A DNA stretch of 64,000 bases from Enterocloster aldenensis (GTDB lineage: Bacteria > Bacillota > Clostridia > Lachnospirales > Lachnospiraceae), in contig NZ_QVEX01000011.1 in assembly GCF_003434055.1 (NCBI RefSeq), positions 107,234 to 171,233 on the forward strand, given 5' to 3'. How positions within the stretch are numbered: position 1 is the stretch's first letter; each line of letters begins with the position of its first letter. The notes under the pieces are model-generated. The model saw only the letters and a list, made by a program, of their open reading frames with translations, was not told the DNA's origin and searched no databases. The translations under genes and the position numbers were made by a program. Below are positions 8,303 to 18,120 of the stretch, in pieces.

Positions 8303-8346
8303 AAAGCAGGACGGGGCATCTGGTTTTAAGCCGGCCCTGCTTTTTC
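8303..8346 (+). terminator. terminator after the symporter gene
   Basis: AAAGCAGG ... CCTGCTTT stem followed by Ts. Confidence 0.7.
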
Positions 8347-8421
8347 AACACATCCGTGACCTGTTTTTCCGGGCCATACCATAAAAAATTGCAATAATGT
8401 TGTGCAAATGACATAAAAAGC

Positions 8422-8450
8422 TTGAAAAAATCAGAAAAATTTAGTAAAAT
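8422..8450 (+). promoter_or_regulatory. promoter of the EF-G-like gene
   Basis: TTGAAA, 17 bp of A/T-rich spacer, TAAAAT, about 40 bp before the start codon. Confidence 0.75.
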
Positions 8451-8489
8451 ATACGCATGGCTTAAATTTTATATACAGGAGGGAAATTT

Positions 8490-10586
8490 ATGAACGTATA
8501 TGGTACTGAACAAATCCGCAACGTTGTATTACTTGGACATGGAGGCGCCGGTAAGACGACAGTTGCGGAAGCATTGGCACTGGTGACCGGTGTTACAAAG
8601 CGTATGGGCAAGGTGCCTGACGGCAACACCATCAGCGATTATGACAAAGAAGAAGTCAAGAGACAGTTTTCAATTTCCACCACGCTGATTCCTTTGGAAT
8701 ATCAAGGGGAGAGCGGGCCAATTAAGATTAACCTTCTGGATACGCCGGGATTTTTTGATTTTGTAGGGGAAGTAGAGGAGGCCATCAGTGTTGCTGATGC
8801 AGCCATCATAGTTGTTAACTGCAAGGCAGGTATTGAACCTGGAACAGAAAAGGCATGGGAGATGTGTGAAAAGTACAAGCTGCCCAGGCTGATTTTCGTG
8901 ACCAATATGGATGATGACCATGCCAGTTACCGTGAATTGGTAGTAAAGCTGGAGACGCGTTTCGGACGTAAGATTGCCCCCTTCCAGCTGCCAATCCGTG
9001 AGAATGAAAAATTTGTAGGTTTCGTCAACGTGGTTAAGATGGCAGGACGCCGTTTCACGGAATTAAGCGATTATGTTGAGTGTGAGATTCCTGAATACGT
9101 GGAGAAGAACCTGACCATTGCCAGGGACGCCCTGATTGAGGCGGTTGCCGAGACCAATGAAGAATATATGGAACGATATTTCCTGGGAGAGGAGTTTACA
9201 CAGGAGGAGATTTCCACCGCGCTCCGTGAGCATGTAATTGAAGGCGAAATCGTGCCGGTCATGATGGGTTCCGGTATCAACTGCCAGGGCTTTAAGGTGC
9301 TTCTTCAGTCCATTGACAAGTACTTCCCGTCACCGGACCATTTTGAGTGTATTGGTGTGGATGTTTCCACAGGCGAACGATTTACAGCCAAGTACAATGA
9401 TGACGTATCCCTGTCCGCAAGGGTGTTCAAGACCATTGTTGACCCGTTCATCGGCAAATACTCCCTGATGAAGATCTGTACCGGTACGTTAAAGGGCGAT
9501 ACGGTTGTATATAACGTGAATAAAGACACGGAAGAGAAGATTGGCAAGTTATATATACTGCGCGGCAAGGACCAGATTGAGGTCCAGGAATTAAGGGCCG
9601 GTGATATCGGCGCGGTCGCAAAGCTTACCGTGACCCAGACCGGCGATACCATGGCTGTCCGCACGGCGCCGATTGTGTACCACAAGCCTGAGATTTCCAC
9701 TCCGTACACATACATGGCATATAAGGCAGTGAACAAGGGCGAGGACGATAAGGTTTCCACAGCGCTGTCACGTATGATGGAAGAAGACCAGACCCTTAAA
9801 GTGGTCAATGACGCGGAGAACCGCCAGGCGCTGCTGTATGGTATTGGCGACCAGCAGCTGGATGTGGTGGTAAGCAAGCTTCAGAGCCGCTATAAGGTGG
9901 ACATCACGCTGACCAAACCTAAATTTGCATTCCGTGAAACCCTGCGCAAAAAAGTCAAGGTACAGGGCAAGCATAAGAAGCAGTCCGGCGGACACGGACA
10001 GTACGGCGATGTCATCATGGAATTTGAACCGTCCGGCGATTTGGAGACACCATATGTATTTGAGGAAAAGGTATTTGGCGGTTCCGTTCCAAAGAACTAT
10101 TTCCCGGCTGTTGAAAAAGGGCTGCAGGAATGCGTTTTAAAAGGACCGCTGGCAGGATATCCGGTGGTGGGCCTGAAGGCAACCCTGTTAGATGGTTCCT
10201 ACCATCCCGTTGATTCCTCTGAGATGGCGTTTAAGATGGCAACCATCCTGGCATTCAAACAGGGCTTCATGGACGCTGGTCCGGTGCTCTTGGAACCGAT
10301 TGCTTCCCTTAAGGTTACGGTTCCGGATAAGTTTACCGGAGATGTCATGGGCGACCTGAACCGCAGGAGAGGACGCGTGCTTGGAATGAACTCCAACCAC
10401 AACGGCAAACAGATTATTGAGGCTGACATTCCTATGTCGGAGCTCTTTGGATATAATACGGACCTGCGTTCCATGACCGGTGGCATCGGCGTGTTCTCAT
10501 ATGAATTCAGCCGCTACGAACAGGCTCCTGGTGATGTACAGAAGCGTGAGGTTGAGGCCAGGGCTGCGGCAAAGGATGGGGAATAA
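8490..10586 (+). CDS. elongation factor G-like translational GTPase
   Basis: 698 residues with the five-domain layout of EF-G: GTP-binding domain (1-280), beta-barrel domain II (about 290-380) and domains III-V, with EF-G-like sequences such as GHGQYGDVIMEFEP and the C-terminal RRGRVLGM. It is not the canonical factor. The P-loop is GHGGAGKTT, G3 reads DTPGFFDF, so the catalytic His of DTPGH is Phe, and the usual NKxD is replaced by TNMD. This matches the EF-G2/EF-G-like subfamily, whose role is poorly understood. It stands outside a ribosomal operon, between its own promoter and terminator. Confidence 0.9.
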   Translation: MNVYGTEQIRNVVLLGHGGAGKTTVAEALALVTGVTKRMGKVPDGNTISDYDKEEVKRQFSISTTLIPLEYQGESGPIKINLLDTPGFFDFVGEVEEAISVADAAIIVVNCKAGIEPGTEKAWEMCEKYKLPRLIFVTNMDDDHASYRELVVKLETRFGRKIAPFQLPIRENEKFVGFVNVVKMAGRRFTELSDYVECEIPEYVEKNLTIARDALIEAVAETNEEYMERYFLGEEFTQEEISTALREHVIEGEIVPVMMGSGINCQGFKVLLQSIDKYFPSPDHFECIGVDVSTGERFTAKYNDDVSLSARVFKTIVDPFIGKYSLMKICTGTLKGDTVVYNVNKDTEEKIGKLYILRGKDQIEVQELRAGDIGAVAKLTVTQTGDTMAVRTAPIVYHKPEISTPYTYMAYKAVNKGEDDKVSTALSRMMEEDQTLKVVNDAENRQALLYGIGDQQLDVVVSKLQSRYKVDITLTKPKFAFRETLRKKVKVQGKHKKQSGGHGQYGDVIMEFEPSGDLETPYVFEEKVFGGSVPKNYFPAVEKGLQECVLKGPLAGYPVVGLKATLLDGSYHPVDSSEMAFKMATILAFKQGFMDAGPVLLEPIASLKVTVPDKFTGDVMGDLNRRRGRVLGMNSNHNGKQIIEADIPMSELFGYNTDLRSMTGGIGVFSYEFSRYEQAPGDVQKREVEARAAAKDGE

Positions 10587-10640
10587 GCAGCAATCCTAGA
10601 CCTGTGCGGTCCATACATGGAATGTCTTGATGATAGCATG

Positions 10641-10672
10641 CTGCCCGCAGATTTTGCGGGCAGTGTTTTTTC
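10641..10672 (+). terminator. terminator after the EF-G-like gene
   Basis: CTGCCCGCA / TGCGGGCAG hairpin followed by TGTTTTTT. Confidence 0.9.
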
Positions 10673-10844
10673 CGCTTTCTGTGAAACAGCGGGGCGGAAC
10701 AGCATATAATAAAGATATTGTGATAAAAGATAAAAAAATCAAGAAGTGTTGCAAAAGTCACAGAAAGACAGGAATGAATATGATATATTAATCACATCAA
10801 AAGGAAACAAATTAAATAAATTTTTAATACAGGAGGAAATTAAA

Positions 10845-11009
10845 ATGAAGAAATATGTATGCGATCCATGTGGATGGATATATGACCCTGAGGTTGGCGA
10901 TCCGGATGGCGGTATTGCACCTGGAACAGCATTTGAGGATATCCCGGATGATTGGGTATGTCCGCTCTGCGGCGTTGGTAAGGATATGTTCTCTGAGGTT
11001 GAAGAGTAA
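10845..11009 (+). CDS. rubredoxin
   Basis: 54 residues, full length for the family. Two CxxC pairs (CDPCGW at residues 6-9 and CPLCGV near residues 39-42) bind one iron. The surrounding [15 protein letters not shown] and [10 protein letters not shown] segments are typical. Rubredoxins carry electrons in the cytosol, often to peroxide- or superoxide-reducing proteins of anaerobes. The start is fixed by AGGAGGA 9 bases upstream; the frame extends further upstream but without a ribosome site. It is flanked by terminators and likely monocistronic. Confidence 0.97.
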   Translation: MKKYVCDPCGWIYDPEVGDPDGGIAPGTAFEDIPDDWVCPLCGVGKDMFSEVEE

Positions 11010-11033
11010 TATGGATTTGTAAGGATAAGACAG

Positions 11034-11074
11034 AACACCTCTTTCAGGCAGGTTTACTGAAAAGAGGTGTTTTT
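11034..11074 (+). terminator. terminator after rubredoxin
   Basis: AACACCTCTTTCAG pairs with CTGAAAAGAGGTGTT, followed by Ts. Confidence 0.9.
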
Positions 11075-11088
11075 GTGTGAAAATCCCC

Positions 11089-11117
11089 TTGAGTATGAAC
11101 AGGGAAGCGATTACAAT
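11089..11117 (+). promoter_or_regulatory. promoter of the GGDEF/EAL gene
   Basis: TTGAGT, 17 bp, TACAAT, 40 bp before the start codon. Confidence 0.65.
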
Positions 11118-11156
11118 ATAAGGTAGACTTCATTACACGGTAGAGAGGGTACTTTT

Positions 11157-13724
11157 ATGACTGAGGAGCAGATAAAACTGTTTAAGGGCACGTTTCTGTC
11201 CATGATCCTGGACCAGATGCACTCCAATATCTATATATCAGATACAGAGACAGATGAAATCCTGTATATGAATCAAACCATGAAAAGGGCCTTTGGACTG
11301 GAGGACCCGGAAGGGAAGCACTGCTGGAAGGTCCTGCAGAAGGGGATGGACCGGCGGTGCGAATTCTGCCATATAGACCTTCTGAAAAAGGGAGAGGAAG
11401 GCAATGAAAGTACCTGGCGTGAGAGCAATGCACTGACTGGCCGCAGTTATCAGAACTATGACAGCCTGCTCCGGTGGGACGGAAGGACCTATCATATTCA
11501 GGATTCCGTGGATGTGACGGAATATGACAAGATGTTTTATTCTGCACGCATGGATGAACTGACACAGATGCTAAACCGGAGAGGCGGCAACGAACGTCTG
11601 GCCCAGACCATTGAACAGGCGGAACGGGAAAACCAGATCCTTACCCTTGTCCTGTATGATATAAACGAACTGAAGCGTGTGAATGACCAGTATGGACACA
11701 GCGCAGGGGATGCTCTTTTGCGTTATGTTGCATCCATTACCAAAGAAGGACTGGGCAGGATGGATTTCATGTTCCGCCTCAGCGGGGATGAGTTTGTAAT
11801 GCTTTTCTATGGACGGAGTAAATCAGAGGTGGAGGAAAGCATGAAGCGTATCCTCATGCGGGCCAGTCAGGACAGGGAGCATCTGGACGTGGACTATGGG
11901 GTTCCCTTCAGCTATGGCCTTACGGAGATTTATCCGGGGGAAAACAGTTCCATTGATGAAATCATCGCCAGGGCGGATGAGCAGATGTATATACAGAAAA
12001 GGGATTATCACATCGGCCGCGCCAGGGAGGCGCTGAAGGAAGGAAAGGAATGCGGGACAGGCAGTCTTTTTGATTATGACAGCGAGACATTTTACCAGGC
12101 CCTTTCAGCCAGCACCGAGGATTACATTTTTGTGGGTGATATGGGCACAGGAGTGTTCCATTATCCCCAGACCATGGTGGATGAGTTCGGACTGCCGGGC
12201 CAGGTGGTGAAGAATGCAGCCGCATTCTGGGCCGGGTTAATCCATCCCCATGATGAGGCATACTTTTTGGAAAGCAACCAGGATATAGCGGATGGCAGGG
12301 AGGATTACCACAACATTGAATACAGGGCCAGGAATGTAAAGGGCGAATGGATATGGCTCCGCTGCAGGGGCAAGATGATCCGGGGCAAGGATGGACGTCC
12401 CGGACTGTTTGCAGGCATGATTACCAATCTTGGAAAACGGAACCGGATTGACCATATGACCGGACTGTATAATAAATATGAGTTTGAAGGCGATATAAAG
12501 AAGTACCTGGTGGACCACATGGAGGTGGATACCATTGGAATCATGATCCTGGACCTGGATTCTTTTAAGAACATCAACGACCTTTATGACAGGTCCTTTG
12601 GGGATGAGGTGCTGCGCATCACGGCCCAGAAGGTGTCGTCCATTCTTCCCGCCAATGCCAAGCTTTACCGGCTGGACGGGGATGAATTCGGGGTCCTGTG
12701 CATGGGCTGCGGTGAGGAGGCGGGTCGGGAAATCTTCACCAAAATACAGCAGGTTTTCCACAAACAGCAGGAATACAGCGGAAGGAAGTATTATTGTACT
12801 ATTTCCGCCGGTTATACCACTTATCCAAAGGATGGGGTTAATTACCTGGAACTTTTAAAATGCGCCAACTACTCCCTGGAACATTCCAAGCTTATGGGAA
12901 AGAACCGTATGACCGTGTTCTCCAAGGACATCCTTTGCCGAAGGGAACGACGGCTGGAACTGGTTGAACTTCTGCGTGAAAGCATGGACAGGGGGTTTGC
13001 CGGTTTTTCCATCCACTATCAGCCCCAGGTGGACACGCAGACCGGGAGCCTTCAGGGCGCGGAAGCGCTGGCCAGGTGGCATTGCAGCAAGTATGGGGAC
13101 ATCTCTCCTGGAGAATTCATCCCGCTTTTGGAACAGAGCGGGATGATCATGAATATGGGGCGGTGGATTTTCTGCCATGCAGCTGCACAGTGCAGGGAGT
13201 GGTGCCGGTATATGCCTGATTTTCAGATGAGCATCAACCTGTCCTATATGCAGCTGTCAGAGGATGATGTCATATCCTATATAGAAGATACCCTTAAGGA
13301 ACTGGGGCTGCCGCCCTCCCATGTGGTCATGGAACTGACGGAAACCTATCTGGCAACAGCGGATGAGGAGACGCTCAGGATGCTGGATGATATGAAGGCA
13401 GCCGGGATCCGGGTTGCCATGGATGATTTTGGCGTGGGGTATTCCTCCCTGTTTTCCCTTAAAACCATCCCGGTGGACATTGTGAAGATTGACCGCGGAT
13501 TCGTAAAGGGCATTACCTCGGACCTGTTTAACGCCACTTTCATACGTTCCATCACGGAAATGTGCCATGATGTGGGCAAACAGGTGTGCCTGGAAGGGGT
13601 GGAGACAGGAGAGGAATACCTGGCAGTGAAAGAACTTGGAATGGAATATATACAGGGCTTTTATTTTGGGCGCCCCGAGCCCCCGGATGTTTTTGAAAAA
13701 AGGCTTAAGTGCCTAAAGGAATAG
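11157..13724 (+). CDS. PAS/GGDEF/PAS/GGDEF/EAL cyclic-di-GMP turnover protein
   Basis: 855 residues, soluble. Apparent order: PAS-like sensor (about 10-125), GGDEF domain with SGDEF at 209-213, second PAS-like domain (about 310-425), GGDEF domain with DGDEF at 507-511, and an EAL domain from about 600 with EAL at 636-638. The EAL part keeps ELTE, DDFGVGYSS and KIDR, so phosphodiesterase activity is plausible. The first letter of both GGDEF motifs departs from consensus, so one or both cyclase domains may be weak or regulatory. The gene overlaps the convergent Crp-family gene by 12 bases at the stop codons. Confidence 0.93.
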   Translation: MTEEQIKLFKGTFLSMILDQMHSNIYISDTETDEILYMNQTMKRAFGLEDPEGKHCWKVLQKGMDRRCEFCHIDLLKKGEEGNESTWRESNALTGRSYQNYDSLLRWDGRTYHIQDSVDVTEYDKMFYSARMDELTQMLNRRGGNERLAQTIEQAERENQILTLVLYDINELKRVNDQYGHSAGDALLRYVASITKEGLGRMDFMFRLSGDEFVMLFYGRSKSEVEESMKRILMRASQDREHLDVDYGVPFSYGLTEIYPGENSSIDEIIARADEQMYIQKRDYHIGRAREALKEGKECGTGSLFDYDSETFYQALSASTEDYIFVGDMGTGVFHYPQTMVDEFGLPGQVVKNAAAFWAGLIHPHDEAYFLESNQDIADGREDYHNIEYRARNVKGEWIWLRCRGKMIRGKDGRPGLFAGMITNLGKRNRIDHMTGLYNKYEFEGDIKKYLVDHMEVDTIGIMILDLDSFKNINDLYDRSFGDEVLRITAQKVSSILPANAKLYRLDGDEFGVLCMGCGEEAGREIFTKIQQVFHKQQEYSGRKYYCTISAGYTTYPKDGVNYLELLKCANYSLEHSKLMGKNRMTVFSKDILCRRERRLELVELLRESMDRGFAGFSIHYQPQVDTQTGSLQGAEALARWHCSKYGDISPGEFIPLLEQSGMIMNMGRWIFCHAAAQCREWCRYMPDFQMSINLSYMQLSEDDVISYIEDTLKELGLPPSHVVMELTETYLATADEETLRMLDDMKAAGIRVAMDDFGVGYSSLFSLKTIPVDIVKIDRGFVKGITSDLFNATFIRSITEMCHDVGKQVCLEGVETGEEYLAVKELGMEYIQGFYFGRPEPPDVFEKRLKCLKE

Positions 13725-14363
13725 GTGCACCCTGCGTTTATCTATCTCAATCAGATGTTCCTTCTTCATGCGGCCCAGCTCCCGGGTCATGGCGCTACGG
13801 TCAATGGAAAGATAATCCGCCAGGTCTACCATGGTAAAGGGGAGGCTAAAGGAGGGACTATCTGCCTGACCGGCCAGTTGGAGGAAATAACACATGAGTT
13901 TTTCACGGATGGTGCGCTGTGATAAAACCTCCACCCTGCGGCTTAAATTAAGGGCGCGCCCGGATATCATGTCCAGCAGGTTCTGGGTCAGCTGGTGATG
14001 GTGCCGGCACGCCTTGGTGCAGGGGGAGCTGATGGTTGCATAGTGTATGAAAAGCACATCACAGGCGCTGTCGCTGATGACGCTGATTCCCGCGTGTCCG
14101 TTTCCGTCACAGGACAGCAGATAGCCAAAGATATCCTGGGGTGCAAGCCGCTCAAGGATGGTCCTGGAGCCGCCATATTCATAACGGACAACGGAAGCGC
14201 TGCCTTTGCCGATGATGCCGATATCGTCAAAGCCTTTGTCGTAATCACATATGATATCGCCGGCCCTGAACTGTCTGGTCCTTCCGTCCAGGCAGGTGAG
14301 CAGGCTTTTATATTCTTCCATGGATATGTCTTTAAATAAGTTTTTCTGAAAATATTCTGTCAT
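13713..14363 (-). CDS. Crp/Fnr family transcriptional regulator
   Basis: 216 residues: N-terminal cyclic-nucleotide-binding-like beta barrel (about 20-115), dimerisation helix, and C-terminal winged helix-turn-helix (about 150-212) with LADYLSIDRSAMTRELGRM as the recognition region. Related clostridial proteins regulate single adjacent genes in response to varied signals. Several Cys residues occur (IICDYDK, LLSCDG, SPCTKAC) but not the clear four-Cys FNR cluster pattern. It is divergent from the CPBP protease gene; a 24-bp perfect palindrome between them is a good candidate operator. Confidence 0.88.
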   Translation of the reverse strand: MTEYFQKNLFKDISMEEYKSLLTCLDGRTRQFRAGDIICDYDKGFDDIGIIGKGSASVVRYEYGGSRTILERLAPQDIFGYLLSCDGNGHAGISVISDSACDVLFIHYATISSPCTKACRHHHQLTQNLLDMISGRALNLSRRVEVLSQRTIREKLMCYFLQLAGQADSPSFSLPFTMVDLADYLSIDRSAMTRELGRMKKEHLIEIDKRRVHLFL

Positions 14364-14389
14364 CTCTTTTACCCTGCTATTATTTATGG

Positions 14390-14408
14390 TATGATAATGA
14401 ATATCATA
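14390..14408. promoter_or_regulatory. inverted repeat between crp-like and CPBP genes
   Basis: TATGATA, 5 bp, TATCATA. A weaker, AT-rich dyad just upstream of the crp-like gene; it may be promoter DNA rather than a protein site. Confidence 0.3.
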
Positions 14409-14413
14409 ATACT

Positions 14414-14437
14414 TTTCTGTTGCAATTGCAACAGAAA
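14414..14437. promoter_or_regulatory. 24-bp perfect palindrome, candidate Crp-family operator
   Basis: Two perfect 12-bp arms, TTTCTGTTGCAA and its reverse complement, meet with no spacer. The site lies between the divergent Crp-family regulator and the CPBP protease gene, 50-60 bp from each start. Its length and symmetry suit a Crp/Fnr dimer, although it is not the CRP or FNR consensus. Confidence 0.6.
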
Positions 14438-14493
14438 TATGACAAATTCACAGGGAGAAAATAACACAACATATGATACAGGAAGAGGACCGC

Positions 14494-15519
14494 ATGGCAA
14501 TGCAATTGGAGGAAGAGGCAAGGGCGCTGGGAAAAAGGCAGAGAAAGCAGTTTTCCCATGTGGGTCTGGTGGCTGCCGCTTTTATGATAGTCACATTCCT
14601 GGCCCAGATTGCAGTGATTTCGTTTGCAGGTTTCATTAACTACCTGCTGGGAGGAATCATTGATTTATTCAGCGGGCCGGGAATCCTTCTTCTGTCCGCC
14701 ATTCCCATGTATTTTGTGGCATTTCCCGTTTCCGTGGCCCTGATCCAGCTGATACCCAGATGCGGCCGCGCACAGAGTCAGCCCTGGGGAATCGGTAAGT
14801 TTGCGGCCTGCCTTGTGATTTCGGTGGGAATCGGGCTGGCAGGGAACCTGCTGGGACAGTTTGTGGAATGGTTTAAGCCGTCCGTCGGGGACGACAGCCA
14901 GCTGAACGAACTTCTGATGAATTCCGGACTGTGGATGACGGTGCTGTTTACCGTGCTCATGGCCCCGGTGGTGGAGGAGCTGTTTTTCAGGAAACTGCTT
15001 ATGGACCGTCTTCTGGGATATGGGGAAGGACCGGCTATCCTTATGTCCGGCCTGATGTTTGGTATGGCACACGGGAATTTCTCCCAGTTCTTTTATGCCT
15101 TTGGGATTGGTGTGCTGTGGGCTTATGTGTACGCCAAGACGGGAAAGGTGGGTTATACCATTGCTTTCCACATGATTTTTAATTTTTTGGGCGGCGCCAT
15201 TGCAGTTGAACTGACAAAAGGCGCCAGCGGGGCCTTTGAAAACTCCTGGTTCGTCCAGGGAGTGGGGCGGATGCTGTCATTGGATTTTGGGGCTGTCATA
15301 GCTGCGGTATCAGGATTTCTTATGACAGGGTATTTTGTGTTCATGGTGGCCTGTCTCGTGGGAGGCATTGTGCTGCTGATCCTGTATCGGAGAAAGATAC
15401 AAATTGAACCTGGGACATGGCCCATAAGAAAAGGTGCGCGTTTCAAAACCGTGGTTTTAAATGTGGGTATGATTCTTTATTTTCTTGTGTGCATCAGCCT
15501 TTTTGTCATGAACTGGTAG
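14494..15519 (+). CDS. CPBP family intramembrane glutamic endopeptidase
   Basis: 341 residues with about eight membrane segments. Catalytic motifs of the CPBP (CaaX-protease-like) family are present: EELFFRKLL (motif EExxxR), FGMAHGNFSQF (FxxxH) and HMIFNFLGG. Such membrane proteases act on prenylated-like or peptide substrates, in some bacteria in bacteriocin self-protection; no bacteriocin genes are nearby. The start at 14494 has GGAAGAGG 5 bases upstream; an in-frame ATG at 14473 has no well-placed site. It probably answers to the divergent Crp-family protein. Confidence 0.88.
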   Translation: MAMQLEEEARALGKRQRKQFSHVGLVAAAFMIVTFLAQIAVISFAGFINYLLGGIIDLFSGPGILLLSAIPMYFVAFPVSVALIQLIPRCGRAQSQPWGIGKFAACLVISVGIGLAGNLLGQFVEWFKPSVGDDSQLNELLMNSGLWMTVLFTVLMAPVVEELFFRKLLMDRLLGYGEGPAILMSGLMFGMAHGNFSQFFYAFGIGVLWAYVYAKTGKVGYTIAFHMIFNFLGGAIAVELTKGASGAFENSWFVQGVGRMLSLDFGAVIAAVSGFLMTGYFVFMVACLVGGIVLLILYRRKIQIEPGTWPIRKGARFKTVVLNVGMILYFLVCISLFVMNW

Positions 15520-15628
15520 GTCCTGCCGTTGCTTTGCAGTGGTAAAGCTGTAATGAATGACAGTGGATGACATGTGAAAAATAAAATGAACCACAACATA
15601 AAAGCTGTGGGAACTACAGTAAAAAAGC

Positions 15629-15657
15629 TGGACAAATAGAAAATTTTGCTTTATAGT
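15629..15657 (+). promoter_or_regulatory. promoter of the aconitase-citrate synthase operon
   Basis: TGGACA, 17 bp, TATAGT. The transcript would begin near 15664. Confidence 0.65.
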
Positions 15658-15673
15658 ATTAAACAACGAAGGC

Positions 15674-15710
15674 AAAGGGGCATGCGCCATGAACAGTGCG
15701 GCCCTTTTTT
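15674..15710 (+). terminator. terminator-like hairpin in the aconitase leader
   Basis: AAAGGGGC ... GGCCCTTT followed by Ts. It lies between the promoter at 15629 and the start codon at 15742, so it is either an attenuator of this operon or a weak terminator for the upstream CPBP gene. Confidence 0.4.
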
Positions 15711-15741
15711 GTAAAATATATAAGACCGGAGGTAAAAGGAA

Positions 15742-18051
15742 ATGGTATCATTATATGAAGGCGGTATTTACCTGGTAAACGGGACCGGGATTGTTCCGGA
15801 AACAGAAAGCGGGAAAGTGAAAGCCCTGACCGGCAGGGAAGCGGATAAGGAAGCTGCCAGAAAGGGAACCATTGCATATTCCATTCTTGAGGCACACAAC
15901 ACATCTGACAATATGGAACATCTTAAGCTCCGTTTTGACAGCATGGCCAGCCACGATATCACATTTGTGGGAATCGTGCAGACAGCCAAGGCATCCGGGA
16001 TGGAGCGGTTTCCCATTCCTTATGTACTGACCAATTGCCATAACACACTCTGCGCAGTGGGCGGCACCATCAACGAGGATGACCACATGTTTGGCCTTTC
16101 CGCTGCCAAGAAGTATGGCGGTATCTACGTACCTCCCCACATTGCGGTCATCCATCAGTATATGAGGGAAATGATGGCAGGCTGCGGGAAGATGATTCTT
16201 GGCTCTGACAGCCACACGCGCTACGGCGCGCTGGGAACCATGGCAGTGGGCGAAGGCGGCGGTGAGCTGGTAAAGCAGCTGCTTCAGGATACATACGACG
16301 TGGCCTATCCAGGCGTGGTTGCCGTGTATCTTGACGGGGCGCCCCAGCCGGGCACAGGACCTCAGGATATTGCCCTTGCCATCATAGGAGCCGTGTTTAA
16401 GAATGGTTATGTGAAGAACAAGGTAATGGAGTTTGTGGGACCGGGCGTTGCTTCCATGTCCACGGATTACCGCAATGGCGTTGATGTGATGACCACGGAG
16501 ACTACCTGTTTAAGTTCCATCTGGAAGACGGATGAGGATACCAGGGATTATCTTGCAAAACACAACCGGGCAGAGGATTATAAGGAGTTATCCCCGGCTG
16601 ATGTGGCATATTACGATGGCTGCGTTTATGTGGACCTGTCCACGGTAAAGCCTATGATTGCCCTTCCCTTCCATCCAAGCAATACATATGAGATTGAGGA
16701 GCTGAAGGCCAATATGCAGGATATCCTTGCAGGGGTTGAGAAGGAAGCAGCCAGGATATCAGGTGGCAAGGCAGGATTCACCCTTCTTGACAAAGTGAAG
16801 GACGGCGGTCTGATGGTACAGCAGGCAGTGATTGCAGGCTGTGCAGGCGGGACCTACAGCAATGTGATGGAAGCAGCCCATGCACTGAAGGGTAAGAACT
16901 GCGGATGCGATGAATTTTCACTGGCAGTCTATCCTTCCTCACAGCCCGTGTTCGCAGACCTTGTGAAGAAGGGGGCTGTGTCTGACCTGATGGATGCAGG
17001 AGCCATCATCCGCACCGCGTTCTGCGGCCCATGCTTCGGAGCCGGGGACACCCCCTGCAACAACGGGCTCAGTGTCCGCCATACCACCAGGAACTTCCCT
17101 AACCGTGAGGGTTCCAAGCCGGGTAACGGACAGATGGCGGCAGTGGCGCTTATGGATGCCCGTTCCATTGCTGCCACGGCGGCCAACGGAGGCAGGCTTA
17201 CATCTGCCTGGGAGATGGACTGCTGGGGCAATGTGCCTGAGTATGGGTTTGATGACATTTCCTATAAAAACCGTGTGTACATGGGCTATGGAAACGGGGA
17301 TACAAATAAGAACCTTATCTATGGTCCCAATATTAAGGACTGGCCGGAGATGAGTCCTCTGGCGGATAACATCCTGTTAAAGGTATGTTCCAAAATCATG
17401 GACCCGGTGACCACCACCGACGAACTAATCCCATCCGGCGAGACCTCCTCCTACCGCTCCAATCCACTGGGGCTGGCAGAGTTTACCCTTTCCAGAAGGG
17501 ACCCTGGGTATGTGGGGCGCACAAAGGAAGTGGATCAATTAGAAAAAGCAAGGGTCCGGGAAGGCGCTGACAGGGAACTGGAGCTGGAGCCAAGGCTTAA
17601 GAATATATTTAAGGCCATCAACCAGATTGAGGGCAATGAACAGGTGACGGCAAAGGATACGGAGATTGGCAGCATGATTTATGCAGTGAAGCCGGGTGAC
17701 GGCTCTGCAAGGGAACAGGCGGCCAGCTGTCAGCGGGTGATTGGGGGCCTTGCCAATATATGTAAGGAATTCGCAACCAAGCGCTATCGCTCCAATGTGA
17801 TGAACTGGGGAATGGTCCCCTTCCAGATGGAGGCTGATCCTGAGTTTGAGGTGGGGGATTACATCTACGTCCCCGGCATCCGGGCTGCCCTGGACGGTGA
17901 TTTAAAGAACATCAAGGCTTATGTCCTTGGGGACGGGGAAACGCAGGTCCCGGCAAAGACATTGGATTTATATATTACGGATATGACCGCGGAGGAACGG
18001 GAGATTGTAAAGGCAGGATGCCTGATTAATTATAACCGCGGCAGGCACTGA
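15742..18051 (+). CDS. aconitate hydratase family protein
   Basis: 769 residues. It matches the aconitase superfamily: [20 protein letters not shown] near residue 155, and the iron-sulfur ligands as one Cys in GCAGGTYSN and two in FCGPCFGAG. The swivel domain is at the C-terminus. The length and arrangement resemble the YbhJ-like group more than AcnA (about 890) or AcnB. It would isomerise citrate to isocitrate via cis-aconitate. GGAGG lies 9 bases before the ATG. The citrate synthase gene follows 63 bases on, which supports a role in citrate-to-2-oxoglutarate supply for glutamate. Confidence 0.87.
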   Translation: MVSLYEGGIYLVNGTGIVPETESGKVKALTGREADKEAARKGTIAYSILEAHNTSDNMEHLKLRFDSMASHDITFVGIVQTAKASGMERFPIPYVLTNCHNTLCAVGGTINEDDHMFGLSAAKKYGGIYVPPHIAVIHQYMREMMAGCGKMILGSDSHTRYGALGTMAVGEGGGELVKQLLQDTYDVAYPGVVAVYLDGAPQPGTGPQDIALAIIGAVFKNGYVKNKVMEFVGPGVASMSTDYRNGVDVMTTETTCLSSIWKTDEDTRDYLAKHNRAEDYKELSPADVAYYDGCVYVDLSTVKPMIALPFHPSNTYEIEELKANMQDILAGVEKEAARISGGKAGFTLLDKVKDGGLMVQQAVIAGCAGGTYSNVMEAAHALKGKNCGCDEFSLAVYPSSQPVFADLVKKGAVSDLMDAGAIIRTAFCGPCFGAGDTPCNNGLSVRHTTRNFPNREGSKPGNGQMAAVALMDARSIAATAANGGRLTSAWEMDCWGNVPEYGFDDISYKNRVYMGYGNGDTNKNLIYGPNIKDWPEMSPLADNILLKVCSKIMDPVTTTDELIPSGETSSYRSNPLGLAEFTLSRRDPGYVGRTKEVDQLEKARVREGADRELELEPRLKNIFKAINQIEGNEQVTAKDTEIGSMIYAVKPGDGSAREQAASCQRVIGGLANICKEFATKRYRSNVMNWGMVPFQMEADPEFEVGDYIYVPGIRAALDGDLKNIKAYVLGDGETQVPAKTLDLYITDMTAEEREIVKAGCLINYNRGRH

Positions 18052-18120
18052 CAGAAGAATGGGTTGGCAGGCGTAGGCAGTACTGTGTTCCGGTACTGGT
18101 TTTAGAGAGGAGTAATGACA

